From: UBA668 sp043721915
GTDB lineage: Bacteria > Actinomycetota > Acidimicrobiia > Acidimicrobiales > Ilumatobacteraceae
Direction: 5' to 3'
NCBI GenBank assembly: GCA_043721915.1
Contig: JAYSPV010000112.1
Coordinates: forward strand, 18,601 to 82,600
Length of the DNA stretch: 64,000 bases
Below the pieces are notes generated by a model, which saw only the letters and a list, made by a program, of their open reading frames with translations, was not told the DNA's origin and did not search any database. The position numbers were made by a program, and so were the translations under genes. Below are positions 37,380 to 45,920 of the stretch, piece after piece. Position 1 is the first letter of the stretch. Every line of letters starts with the position of its first letter.

Positions 37380-38360
37380 CTACAGAGTGGCGAGGAGGCT
37401 GGCGGGGGCGGCACGCAGTACGTCGCTGGCGGCGGACGACGGCAGCCGATCACAAGCGGCCTCGGCACGCGCCGACCACTCGCGAGCGACCGACATCGCG
37501 GCGGCGACGCCCTCGTTGGAACGCACGATTCCCAACGCCTTCTCCTGCTCGACACCGACCAGCGGCTTGCCCAACAACGACAGCAGCTCGACGGCGGGCA
37601 CCCCGCCCGCCTGCAGCGTGCGCAGCACCGGAAGTGTGTACACACCCTCGACCATGTCGTGGCCGGCGGGCTTGCCCAGCTGCTCGTCGGTGGCGGTGAT
37701 GTCGAGCAGGTCGTCGGCAATCTGGAAGACCATCCCGAACGACTCGCCGTATTCGGTGAGCGCATCGATGATGGCGCGATCGAGATCTGCGACCAGGCCG
37801 CCGATGCGCGCAGCCGTGGCGAACAACGAAGCCGTCTTACCACTGATGCTGCTGAGGTAGCTGGCCTCGGGGCGAGCCGCGTTGTACGTGTGGCGCAGTT
37901 CCTCGATCTGGCCTTCGCACAGGCGACCGATCGTGCGGGCCAGCAGCCCCGCAACCTCGGTGCCCAAGGAGGCGGCGATCTCCGAAGCCCGCGACAGCAG
38001 GTAGTCGCCAGCGAGGATCGCTTGCAGGTTGCCCCACTTGGCGTTCACCGTGTCGACCCCGCGGCGCATGTTGGCCTCGTCCATCACGTCGTCGTGGTAG
38101 AGCGACCCGGTCTGCACCAGCTCGCAGGCGATGCCACCCTGCACCGATCGTTCGTGGAGGTCGGCGCCGGCAGCACCTGCAACCTGCGCCGCGACCACGG
38201 TGAGGATCGGGCGAAGGCGCTTGCCGCCGGCGACGATCAGGTGCGACGCGATGTCGTTGAGGTAGGGATCCGACGTGTGCACGGACTCCTTCAGCGCAGC
38301 TTCGATCCGCGCGAGATCGGCGGCATGGCTGGGCAGCGCGAACAGCGGAGCAGACGACAC
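37380..38360 (-). CDS. Polyprenyl diphosphate synthase
   Basis: A 326-residue trans-isoprenyl diphosphate synthase. The first Asp-rich motif is DDVMD within LYHDDVMDEANMRRG, the second DDLLD within FQIADDLLDITAT; GGKRLRP near residue 45 binds the phosphate. It would make the C40-C45 menaquinone tail (HepT/GrcC-type), consistent with a MenJ-like reductase and complex I nearby. Start GTG 38360 is set by a TAACCT box exactly six bases upstream. Confidence 0.93.
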   Translation of the reverse strand: MSSAPLFALPSHAADLARIEAALKESVHTSDPYLNDIASHLIVAGGKRLRPILTVVAAQVAGAAGADLHERSVQGGIACELVQTGSLYHDDVMDEANMRRGVDTVNAKWGNLQAILAGDYLLSRASEIAASLGTEVAGLLARTIGRLCEGQIEELRHTYNAARPEASYLSSISGKTASLFATAARIGGLVADLDRAIIDALTEYGESFGMVFQIADDLLDITATDEQLGKPAGHDMVEGVYTLPVLRTLQAGGVPAVELLSLLGKPLVGVEQEKALGIVRSNEGVAAAMSVAREWSARAEAACDRLPSSAASDVLRAAPASLLATL

Positions 38361-38366
38361 GCCGCA

Positions 38367-38372
38367 AGGTTA
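38367..38372 (-). promoter_or_regulatory. Putative -10 element of leaderless promoter (TAACCT)
   Basis: TAACCT on the minus strand, six bases before GTG 38360 of the polyprenyl synthase, no ribosome-binding site. Divergent from the clpC promoter. Confidence 0.5.
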
Positions 38373-38473
38373 CGTCACATCACACGTACCCCTCCAACGG
38401 CAGCGAACATCAAGGGTGTGTCAGGGAGCACAAGACCGAGGCCCGCACAGCGTTGCGGACGGTTGCCCACCGA

Positions 38474-38479
38474 TACACT
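38474..38479 (+). promoter_or_regulatory. Putative -10 element of leaderless clpC promoter (TACACT)
   Basis: TACACT with six bases before ATG 38486. A weak -35 (TTGCGG) lies 15 bases upstream of the box. No Shine-Dalgarno sequence precedes the start, supporting a leaderless message. Confidence 0.5.
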
Positions 38480-38485
38480 TCAGAC

Positions 38486-41056
38486 ATGTTTGAACGCTTC
38501 ACCGATCGGGCTCGTCGGGTGGTCGTGCTGGCGCAGGAAGAAGCTCGCCTGCTGAACCACAGCTACATCGGCACCGAGCACATCCTCCTCGGCCTCATCC
38601 ACGAAGGCGAGGGTGTCGCCGCGAAGGCGATGGAATCGCTGGGCATCTCGCTGGAGGCTGTTCGCAGCCAGGTGGAGGAGATCATCGGGCAGGGCGGCTC
38701 GTCGCCATCCGGCCACATCCCCTTCACCCCGCGGGCCAAGAAGGTGCTCGAGCTGTCGCTGCGCGAGGCGTTGCAGCTCGGCCACAACTACATCGGCACC
38801 GAGCACATCCTGCTCGGCCTCATCCGCGAGGGGGAGGGCGTCGCAGCACAGGTGCTCGTCAAGCTGGGCGCAGATCTCAGCCGTGTGCGCCAGCAGGTCA
38901 TCCAGTTGCTGTCGGGCTACCAGGGTGGCCAAGGCAAGGGCGAGCCCCAGGCAGCAGCTGCCGCCGGCGCCGCCACAGCCGCCAAGGAAGAAGCCTCCGA
39001 CAAGGGCAACAGCCAGATCCTCGATCAGTTCGGTCGCAACCTCACTCAGCTCGCCCGCGAGAAGAAGCTCGATCCTGTGATCGGGCGCTCGCGTGAGATG
39101 GAGCGCGTGATGCAGATCCTCAGCCGCCGCACCAAGAACAACCCTGTCCTCATCGGCGAGCCCGGCGTCGGCAAGACCGCCATCGTCGAAGGGCTGGCTC
39201 AGAAGATCGTCAGCAACGATGTCCCCGATACGTTGCGCAACAAGCAGCTGTACACGCTCGACCTCGGTGCCCTCGTCGCCGGCAGCCGTTACCGCGGCGA
39301 TTTCGAAGAGCGGCTCAAGAAGGTGCTCAAGGAGATCCGCACTCGCGGCGACATCATCTTGTTCATCGACGAGATTCACACGCTCGTCGGCGCCGGCGCC
39401 GCCGAAGGCGCAATCGATGCGGCGAGCATCCTCAAGCCGATGCTGGCCCGCGGCGAGCTGCAGACCATCGGCGCCACCACCACCGATGAGTACCGCAAGC
39501 ACCTCGAGAAGGATGCGGCACTAGAGCGCCGCTTCCAGCCGGTGAAGGTGGAGGAGCCCACGCTCGCCCACACCATCGAGATCCTGCGCGGCGTGCGCGA
39601 CAAGTACGAGGCGCACCACCGTGTCACCATCACCGATCAGGCCATCGTCGCCGCCGCCAACCTGGCCGACCGCTACATCAGCGATCGCCACCTCCCCGAC
39701 AAGGCCATCGACCTCATCGACGAAGCCGGCAGCCGGCTGCGCATCAAGCGCATGGCAACGCCGCCGGATCTCAAGGAGCTCGAGCAGAAGCTCACCGACG
39801 TCCAGGAAGCCAAGAAGCGCGCCGTTGAAGAGCAGCGCTTCGAGGAAGCCGGCCGCCTGCGCGACCAGGAGAAGTCGCTGCTCGAAGAGAAGGCCACCAA
39901 AGAGGCCGAGGTGAAGGCCAGCGGCGTCGACCTGTTCGACGAGGTCGACGAGGAAGCCATCGCCGAAGTGCTCAGCATCTGGACCGGCATCCCCGTGTTC
40001 AAGCTCACCGAGGAAGAGACGGCGAAACTTCTCAACATGGAAGGTGAGCTCCACAAGCGGATCATCGGCCAGGAGAACGCCGTCAGGGCCGTCAGCCAGA
40101 GCGTCCGGCGTACCCGCGCCGGCCTCAAGGACCCCAAGCGCCCCAGTGGCTCGTTCATCTTCCTCGGGCCTACCGGCGTCGGCAAGACCGAACTGGCCAA
40201 GACCCTCGCCGAGTACCTGTTCGGCGACGAGAAGAGCCTGATCTCGCTCGACATGTCCGAGTACATGGAGAAGCACACCGTCAGCCGCCTGGTCGGCTCA
40301 CCCCCCGGGTACGTCGGGTACGAAGAGGGCGGCCAGCTCACCGAAGCCGTGCGGCGCAAGCCGTTCAGCGTGGTGCTGTTCGACGAGATCGAGAAGGCCC
40401 ACCCCGACGTGTTCAACACGCTGCTCCAGATCTTGGAGGAGGGCCGTCTCACCGACAGCCAGGGCCGCACGGTCGACTTCCGCAACACGGTGCTGATCAT
40501 GACCTCGAACCTCGGCTCCAGCGATCTGCGCAAGGCCAACGTCGGCTTCACCAAGATCGACGAAGCAATGAGCTACGAGCGGATGAAGGACAAGGTCACC
40601 GACGCGCTGAAGGGCCACTTCCGCCCCGAGTTCCTCAACCGCATCGACGAAGTCATCGTCTTCCACGAGCACAGCCGCGACGCTGTCATGCAGATGGTCG
40701 ATCTGATGACCAAGCGCCTCACTGGCCAGCTGGAGAACCAGGGCCTCGGCATCGAGCTCACACAGGCGGCCAAGGAACTGTTGGCGGAGAAGGGCTACGA
40801 CCCGCAGTTGGGCGCCCGGCCGCTACGCCGTGCGATTCAGCGGATGATCGAAGACGTGCTCTCGGAGAAGATCCTCTACAAGGAGTTCCACGCCGGCGAG
40901 ATCATCGTGGTCGACACGATGGACGACCCGGATCGCCCAGGCGACAAGAAGCTGTCGTTCACGGCGGTGGAAGGCTTCAAGCCGCCTGCCGCGGTGGAAC
41001 TGGCGACGACGGCCTCGCCCGACATCGCGGTCGAGCCCCCTGCACCCAACGACTAG
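38486..41056 (+). CDS. clpC: ATP-dependent Clp protease ATP-binding subunit ClpC
   Basis: An 856-residue class I Clp/Hsp100 unfoldase that feeds substrates to ClpP. Two N-terminal Clp_N repeats begin with MFERFTDRARRVVVLAQEEA; AAA1 has Walker A GEPGVGKTA and Walker B ILFIDEIH; a UVR/M-domain (EEQRFEEAGRLRDQEKSLLE) marks ClpC rather than ClpB; AAA2 has GPTGVGKTE and the C-terminal LGARPLRRAIQR sensor. ATG 38486 gives the conserved N-terminus; 11 further in-frame codons upstream are not part of it. Confidence 0.97.
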   Translation: MFERFTDRARRVVVLAQEEARLLNHSYIGTEHILLGLIHEGEGVAAKAMESLGISLEAVRSQVEEIIGQGGSSPSGHIPFTPRAKKVLELSLREALQLGHNYIGTEHILLGLIREGEGVAAQVLVKLGADLSRVRQQVIQLLSGYQGGQGKGEPQAAAAAGAATAAKEEASDKGNSQILDQFGRNLTQLAREKKLDPVIGRSREMERVMQILSRRTKNNPVLIGEPGVGKTAIVEGLAQKIVSNDVPDTLRNKQLYTLDLGALVAGSRYRGDFEERLKKVLKEIRTRGDIILFIDEIHTLVGAGAAEGAIDAASILKPMLARGELQTIGATTTDEYRKHLEKDAALERRFQPVKVEEPTLAHTIEILRGVRDKYEAHHRVTITDQAIVAAANLADRYISDRHLPDKAIDLIDEAGSRLRIKRMATPPDLKELEQKLTDVQEAKKRAVEEQRFEEAGRLRDQEKSLLEEKATKEAEVKASGVDLFDEVDEEAIAEVLSIWTGIPVFKLTEEETAKLLNMEGELHKRIIGQENAVRAVSQSVRRTRAGLKDPKRPSGSFIFLGPTGVGKTELAKTLAEYLFGDEKSLISLDMSEYMEKHTVSRLVGSPPGYVGYEEGGQLTEAVRRKPFSVVLFDEIEKAHPDVFNTLLQILEEGRLTDSQGRTVDFRNTVLIMTSNLGSSDLRKANVGFTKIDEAMSYERMKDKVTDALKGHFRPEFLNRIDEVIVFHEHSRDAVMQMVDLMTKRLTGQLENQGLGIELTQAAKELLAEKGYDPQLGARPLRRAIQRMIEDVLSEKILYKEFHAGEIIVVDTMDDPDRPGDKKLSFTAVEGFKPPAAVELATTASPDIAVEPPAPND

Positions 41057-41063
41057 CCGAGCA

Positions 41064-41082
41064 GCGCGGCCACCCGCCGCGC
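41064..41082 (+). terminator. Possible hairpin terminator after clpC
   Basis: GCGCGGC (41064-41070) pairs with GCCGCGC (41076-41082) around a CACCC loop, eight bases after the clpC stop. No U-tract follows, so strength is uncertain. Confidence 0.4.
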
Positions 41083-41093
41083 CATCGGGCTGA

Positions 41094-41099
41094 CAGAAT
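41094..41099 (+). promoter_or_regulatory. Putative -10 element of leaderless promoter (CAGAAT)
   Basis: CAGAAT with six bases before ATG 41106 of the lipoprotein gene; same geometry as clpC and radA, with C at the first base. It favours ATG 41106 over GTG 41100. Confidence 0.4.
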
Positions 41100-41105
41100 G
41101 TGCTC

Positions 41106-41891
41106 ATGCGTCGCCTGCTCGCTCTGATCGTCGTCGCGCTCGCGCTCACCGCCTGCAAGATCGACGCCACCGTGGCAGTTGTGGTCGAGCCGGACGGTTC
41201 TGGCACGATCGCGCTCACGATCGTCGCCGATGCAGACGTGGTGACCCAGGCACCTGGCCTGGCAGACGACCTCCGTTTCGACGACGCCATCGCTGCAGGC
41301 TGGGAGCTGACCGGGCCGGCCCCCACCGAGGTCGGCGGCCTGACGGTCACCCTGACCCACGCCTTCGTCACCGTCGAGGAGGCGACCGCACTGCTGCAGT
41401 CCGTCAACGGTTCCGGGGGACCGTTGCACGACGTGGCGCTCACCCGAGTGGTCGAGGGCAATGCCGTCACCACGTCGCTCACCGGCAACATCCGGGTGGA
41501 GGGTGGGATGGACGCCTTCGCCGATCCCGAGGTGCTCGCCGCGATCGGTGGCAGCCCCTACGCCGACAACATTGCCGCCACCGGCCAGCGCCCCGCCGAC
41601 GTCGTGACGTTCACGATGACGGCTGATCTGCCAGGCGATGCAGGCGTACCGGCGAATGGCGATGCGGCCGAAGGGCCGATCACGTGGTCGGTGCCCTTGG
41701 ATGGCACCACCGCGGATCTGGCCACCACCTCGGTCTTCACCGGCTCAACGACCGGCGACAGCGTGTGGGGCACAGTGGCCACGGTTGCCCTGGTTGCCCT
41801 GATCGCGTGGTGCGTCGTCGCCATCGCATTCATCTCGATCGTGGCGAGAGCCCGTCGCGCGCGGGCCCGTCGCCGCCCCGTCGCACGCTAA
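41106..41891 (+). CDS. Lipoprotein with C-terminal membrane helix, unknown function
   Basis: A 261-residue protein. The N-terminus is a lipoprotein signal with lipobox LTAC (Cys at about residue 17). The exported domain (to ~215) is beta-rich and Asp/Thr/Gly-rich; one helix (about 220-247) and a strongly basic tail (RARRARARRRP) end the protein. It is thus anchored twice. Layout resembles LppM/DUF3153-like mycobacterial proteins, but I cannot confirm homology. Lies between clpC and radA on its own apparent promoter. Confidence 0.8.
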   Translation: MRRLLALIVVALALTACKIDATVAVVVEPDGSGTIALTIVADADVVTQAPGLADDLRFDDAIAAGWELTGPAPTEVGGLTVTLTHAFVTVEEATALLQSVNGSGGPLHDVALTRVVEGNAVTTSLTGNIRVEGGMDAFADPEVLAAIGGSPYADNIAATGQRPADVVTFTMTADLPGDAGVPANGDAAEGPITWSVPLDGTTADLATTSVFTGSTTGDSVWGTVATVALVALIAWCVVAIAFISIVARARRARARRRPVAR

Positions 41892-41938
41892 CGGACCCGC
41901 CACCCGCTCTGATCGCGCACCATGTCACACCCGTTCCC

Positions 41939-41944
41939 TAGGGT
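41939..41944 (+). promoter_or_regulatory. Putative -10 element of leaderless radA promoter (TAGGGT)
   Basis: TAGGGT with exactly six bases before ATG 41951. No ribosome-binding site. Confidence 0.5.
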
Positions 41945-41950
41945 GCTCGC

Positions 41951-43306
41951 ATGGCCAAGGTTCGCGTCGTCTACCGCTGCACGGAGTGCGGCACCTCCAC
42001 ACCGAAGTGGGGCGGTCGGTGCGGTGCCTGCGAGGCGTGGAACTCCCTCGTCGAAGACGTCGATCTTCCGGATCCGGTAGCCGGCCACAATCTCGGGCCG
42101 TCGGCGCCGGCCACACCGATCGGCTCGGTCGATGCCTCGTTCGCGCAGCCTCAGTCCACCGGCATCCCCGAGCTCGACCGCGTGCTCGGCGGGGGCCTCG
42201 TGCCCGGGTCGGTCACCCTGCTGGGCGGCGAGCCCGGCATCGGAAAGAGCACACTGCTGCTGCAGCTGTTGGCCCAGTGGCCCCAGCGCACGCTATACGT
42301 CAGCGCCGAAGAGAGCGCCCAACAGGTGCGGTTGCGTGCAGAGCGGCTCGATGCCGTGCGCCCCGAGCTGTGGTTGCTGCCCGAGACTTCGCTCCCCCAC
42401 ATCATCGCCGCGATCGACGACGTACAGCCCCAGCTCGTGGTCATCGACAGCATCCAGTCGATCGCCGATCCCGAGGTGCCGTCGGCCCCCGGCAGCGTCG
42501 TGCAAGTCCGCGGCTGCGCACATCGCCTGGTCGGCGAGGCGAAGCGGCGCAATCTGCCGATCGTGATGGTCGGCCATGTCACCAAGGAGGGCGGGTTGGC
42601 GGGGCCACGCGTCCTCGAGCACGTGGTCGACACCGTGCTCAGCTTCGAAGGTGACCGCCACCACTCCTTGCGCCTGCTCAGGGCGGCGAAGCATCGCTTC
42701 GGCCCCACCAACGAGCTCGGCGTGTTCGAGATGGCGGGCGAGGGCCTCATCGGCGTGCCCGATGCGAGCAAGCTGTTCCTCACCGATCGCCGTACCGGTG
42801 TCGCCGGCTCGGCGATCACTCCCACGCTCGAGGGCCAGCGGCCGCTCCTCGTCGAGGTGCAGGCGCTCACCAACAAGGTCAATCCGGGAGTGCCGCCACG
42901 GCGCAGCGCGCAGGGGCTCGATCCTGGCCGGCTGGCATTGCTGCTCGCCGTGCTCGAGCGGCGGTCTCGGTTGCAAATGGGGCAGCACGAGGTCTTTGTT
43001 TCCGCCGTTGGTGGCGTTCGGCTCACCGAGCCCGGTGCAGATCTTCCGGTGTGTCTCGCGCTGGTCAGCGCGCTCCTCGACCGCCCCATCCCATCCGATG
43101 TCGTGGTCTTCGGCGAGGTCGGACTCGCCGGCGAGCTGCGCCAGGTCGCGCACGCACCACGGCGCCTGGCCGAGGCCGCACGCATGGGCTTCACGCGCGC
43201 CATCGTGCCGGCCAACTCGCCACACGGCGCAGAAGGCATCTCGCTCACCCGGGTGGCTACCGTCAACGAGGCGTTGGTCGCAGTCGGCCTCTCCGGGCGG
43301 CCCTGA
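41951..43306 (+). CDS. radA: DNA repair protein RadA
   Basis: A 451-residue RecA-like branch-migration factor. The N-terminal zinc finger uses C10, C13, C24 and C27; Walker A is GGEPGIGKSTLLLQ; the C-terminal Lon-protease-like domain contains the inactive fold segment ending GLAGELRQVAHAPRRLAEA. The family signature KNRFG appears as KHRFG (K247-G251), an Asn-to-His change. Start ATG 41951 follows a TAGGGT box. Confidence 0.95.
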   Translation: MAKVRVVYRCTECGTSTPKWGGRCGACEAWNSLVEDVDLPDPVAGHNLGPSAPATPIGSVDASFAQPQSTGIPELDRVLGGGLVPGSVTLLGGEPGIGKSTLLLQLLAQWPQRTLYVSAEESAQQVRLRAERLDAVRPELWLLPETSLPHIIAAIDDVQPQLVVIDSIQSIADPEVPSAPGSVVQVRGCAHRLVGEAKRRNLPIVMVGHVTKEGGLAGPRVLEHVVDTVLSFEGDRHHSLRLLRAAKHRFGPTNELGVFEMAGEGLIGVPDASKLFLTDRRTGVAGSAITPTLEGQRPLLVEVQALTNKVNPGVPPRRSAQGLDPGRLALLLAVLERRSRLQMGQHEVFVSAVGGVRLTEPGADLPVCLALVSALLDRPIPSDVVVFGEVGLAGELRQVAHAPRRLAEAARMGFTRAIVPANSPHGAEGISLTRVATVNEALVAVGLSGRP

Positions 43307-43338
43307 TGTGCCATTCGAGCGCTCCCGGGGGGCCATCA

Positions 43339-43353
43339 CCGGCGCAGCGCCGG
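43339..43353 (+). terminator. Short GC hairpin after radA
   Basis: CCGGCGC/GCGCCGG palindrome with a single central base, 32 bases after the radA stop. No U-tract. Weak terminator candidate. Confidence 0.3.
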
Positions 43354-43400
43354 GGCGATCCGCGCACTGCGGGCTGGCGGTTGGATGAGAGGCTGTCGGG

Positions 43401-43961
43401 ATGAGCACTCCCTCCACGCGCTTCGATGCAGCCGCCTCCCAGTTCGCTGCCCTACTCGCCGCAGTGCCGGCCGATGGCTGGGCGACTCCGTCTGCGTGCG
43501 ACGGCTGGTCGGTGGCCGAGGTGTTGCAGCACGTGGTCACCACCGAAGCCGACTTCTTGGCACAGCGGGGGCTGGCGATCGACGCCCTGTCCGGCGCAGC
43601 CGATGCGGCCGCGATCGACGCGTGGCCGGCAGTGCGTGTCGCGATGCGGGCCGCGCTCGACGATCCCAACGTTGCGACAACCGCATTCGACGGGTACTTC
43701 GGCCCCACCACCATCGAGGCCGTGGTCGACCGCTTCTACACGATGGACCTGATCGTGCACCGCTGGGACATCGCCGCCGCACTCGATCTGGGGGAGCACA
43801 GCGTGCTCAGCACGGCCGAGCTGGCGGCTGTTCGTGGCAACCTCGTCGGCCTCGAGGCCGTCATGCGCTCCCCCGGCCTGTTCGGGCCGGCGGTTGCGGT
43901 GCCTGCCGAGGCCGACGAGCAGGCCACCCTGCTCGGGTACATCGGGCGCGCTGGCGGCTGA
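43401..43961 (+). CDS. DinB/mycothiol-dependent-isomerase-fold protein (TIGR03086-like)
   Basis: A 186-residue protein with the actinobacterial maleylpyruvate-isomerase-type metal-binding four-helix fold. The characteristic W-x2-PS-CDGWSVAEVLQHV segment (residues ~27-46) and a later YTMDLIVHRWDIAAAL provide the usual His ligands. Family members act on or sense thiols such as mycothiol; the substrate is unknown. Start ATG 43401 has GAGGCT six bases upstream, a weak match to the leaderless box. Confidence 0.82.
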   Translation: MSTPSTRFDAAASQFAALLAAVPADGWATPSACDGWSVAEVLQHVVTTEADFLAQRGLAIDALSGAADAAAIDAWPAVRVAMRAALDDPNVATTAFDGYFGPTTIEAVVDRFYTMDLIVHRWDIAAALDLGEHSVLSTAELAAVRGNLVGLEAVMRSPGLFGPAVAVPAEADEQATLLGYIGRAGG

Positions 43962-43989
43962 CGCACATCGCCCCGGCCTGTTCGGCGGC

Positions 43990-44964
43990 TCACGCCGGAT
44001 GGTAGGGCGTGGTGACACCCGGCTGGTCACCTTCGAAGGTGACCAGGCCGTCATCGACCAGCTTGATCAGGTGCGCGAGCACGCTGCGGCCGGCGGGCTT
44101 GTACAGCTTCTCGTTGACACCGACATAGAGCTGACGCACCATGTCGGGAATCAGGGTCGTCCCGGCTCGCACCGCCGCCAGGACACCGGCCTCACGCTCC
44201 AGGCGGTGCTGGACGAACTCGTCGATGAACACCGCGACATCGGTGACCGGTGCGCCATGCGTGGGCCACATGATCGCGGGATCGAGCGCGCGGACCCGCT
44301 CCAGTGAGTTGAGGTAGTCGCGCATGTTGCCGTCCGGAGGCCCAATCACGGTGGTGCTCCAGCCCATGATGTGGTCTCCAGTGAACAGCGCGCGGTGTTC
44401 CTCCAGCAAGAAGCAGAGGTGATTCGAGGTGTGGCCGGGCGTGTGAATCGCACGCAGCGTCCAGCCGTCCCCCGCCGCCGCCACCTCGTTGTCCGCCACG
44501 CGAACGTCGGGGTCGAAGGCCGTGTCCAGCGACTCCTCCACCTTCGGCTCGCCCGCAGCCTCGGCCTCTGCGGCGGCGGCCGCTTCGTCGTCATCGGGCT
44601 CGTCGGGGGCGTTGTCGTCCTCCACCCAGTCGGGGCTGAGCGCGTGCGGCCCGAACGCGACGGTGGGGGCGCCGGTGTGCTCGCGTAGACACGCCGCGAG
44701 CGGCGAATGATCGCTGTGGCAGTGGGTGACCAGGATGGCGATGACGCGTTCACCCGCCACCGCAGCCTGCAGCGCGTCGCGATGGCTGTCGCTGATCGGG
44801 CCCGGATCGATGACTGCGACATCTCCCTCGCCGATGATGTACGTGCCCGTCCCGTGATACGTGAACTTCGAGGGGTTCTTGGCGATCACCCGTCGGATCA
44901 GTGGCGCCACCTGCACGACTTCCCCGTAGCGCGGATCGTCGAGCGTGACGAAAGGGATGCTCAC
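43990..44964 (-). CDS. Metallo-beta-lactamase-fold hydrolase (LACTB2-like)
   Basis: A 324-residue hydrolase. The zinc motif THCHSDHS, downstream HTPGHTSNH and FTGDHIMG residues, and the long C-terminal winged-helix-like region (from ~230) match the LACTB2/hydroxyacylglutathione-hydrolase branch. An acidic insert (EPDDDEAAAAAEAEAAGEP) after ~125 is unusual. GTG 44964 overlaps the asparaginase stop, so it ends a compact minus-strand set. Confidence 0.87.
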   Translation of the reverse strand: MSIPFVTLDDPRYGEVVQVAPLIRRVIAKNPSKFTYHGTGTYIIGEGDVAVIDPGPISDSHRDALQAAVAGERVIAILVTHCHSDHSPLAACLREHTGAPTVAFGPHALSPDWVEDDNAPDEPDDDEAAAAAEAEAAGEPKVEESLDTAFDPDVRVADNEVAAAGDGWTLRAIHTPGHTSNHLCFLLEEHRALFTGDHIMGWSTTVIGPPDGNMRDYLNSLERVRALDPAIMWPTHGAPVTDVAVFIDEFVQHRLEREAGVLAAVRAGTTLIPDMVRQLYVGVNEKLYKPAGRSVLAHLIKLVDDGLVTFEGDQPGVTTPYHPA

Positions 44965-45920
44965 GGCGCGATCGCCCGCACCGTGCCGACCTGGCGGCCG
45001 TGACCCAAGATCCGTTCCTGCACCCCTGCTTCGGCGGCGCCTGTGTCAATGCCCAAGCGCCGTAACGCGGCGAACAACACCGACGGGCGGGCACGATCGG
45101 CGCCATCGGAGATCTTCAGGGCGACAGCGCGGCCGTCCGGCAATGCGACTGCAAAGACCCCATCGGCTCCATCCTTTGCCATCAGCCCAGGAATCTGCCG
45201 CATGATCGCAGTGGCCTGGCAGGTGTCACCGCCGACCATTTCCGGATGCGACGTCATCGCTGTGTACACGTCGTCGCCAGCCGAGCCGGCCGCACCGGTG
45301 GCGATCGAACGGTATGCGCGGGCGAGACCGACGAGTGACATCGCATGTGCCGGCGCACCGCAGCCATCGACGCCGATGTGCGCGTGCAACTCGGCGCACA
45401 GATCGTCAATCGCCTCGGTCGTCGCGGCTTGCAACGGATGATCGATGTCGAGGTATGAAGAATCGTGCGCCCAGCCGTTGTGAACACAAGTCGCCAACAT
45501 GCTGCTGTGCTTGCCGCTACAGGTCATCAGCAGCGAGCTGCGAACCCCGCCGGCACGCACGATCTCCTCCGCAGCTGCGGGGTCGAGCGGATACGCAGCC
45601 GTGTTGTCCAGCGCCTCCGGGCCGAGACCCGCGATCGCCAGTATTCGGCGCACTCCCGCGATGTGCATCGGCGTGCCATCGTGGCTGGCACTCGTCAGGG
45701 CCAACAGTTCCGGCGGCAGTTGCAAGCCCGCCCGCACCATGGCCACCGCCTGCATCGGTTTGTTCGCCGACCGCGGGTAGATGATCGCCGAGGGGTCGCC
45801 CACAGCGAACTCAATCACGCCACTCGGCCCGAGCGCGACGACAGCGCCGAAGTGAACCGACTCGTCGAGCCCGCTGCGCGAGGTGACCGCGACAGGCGCG
45901 AACGACTTAGGTGTCGGCAT
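44961..45920 (-). CDS. L-asparaginase II (PF06089 type)
   Basis: A 319-residue asparaginase of the Rhizobium AnsA/thermolabile type, unrelated to the E. coli enzymes. Family landmarks: ESVHFGAVV, YPRSANKPMQA, SASHDGTPMH, LLMTCSGKHSSML and IGVDGCGAPAHAMSL. It hydrolyses asparagine to aspartate and ammonia in the cytosol. Its start overlaps the upstream transporter gene by 14 bases and its stop overlaps the next gene. Confidence 0.92.
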   Translation of the reverse strand: MPTPKSFAPVAVTSRSGLDESVHFGAVVALGPSGVIEFAVGDPSAIIYPRSANKPMQAVAMVRAGLQLPPELLALTSASHDGTPMHIAGVRRILAIAGLGPEALDNTAAYPLDPAAAEEIVRAGGVRSSLLMTCSGKHSSMLATCVHNGWAHDSSYLDIDHPLQAATTEAIDDLCAELHAHIGVDGCGAPAHAMSLVGLARAYRSIATGAAGSAGDDVYTAMTSHPEMVGGDTCQATAIMRQIPGLMAKDGADGVFAVALPDGRAVALKISDGADRARPSVLFAALRRLGIDTGAAEAGVQERILGHGRQVGTVRAIAP

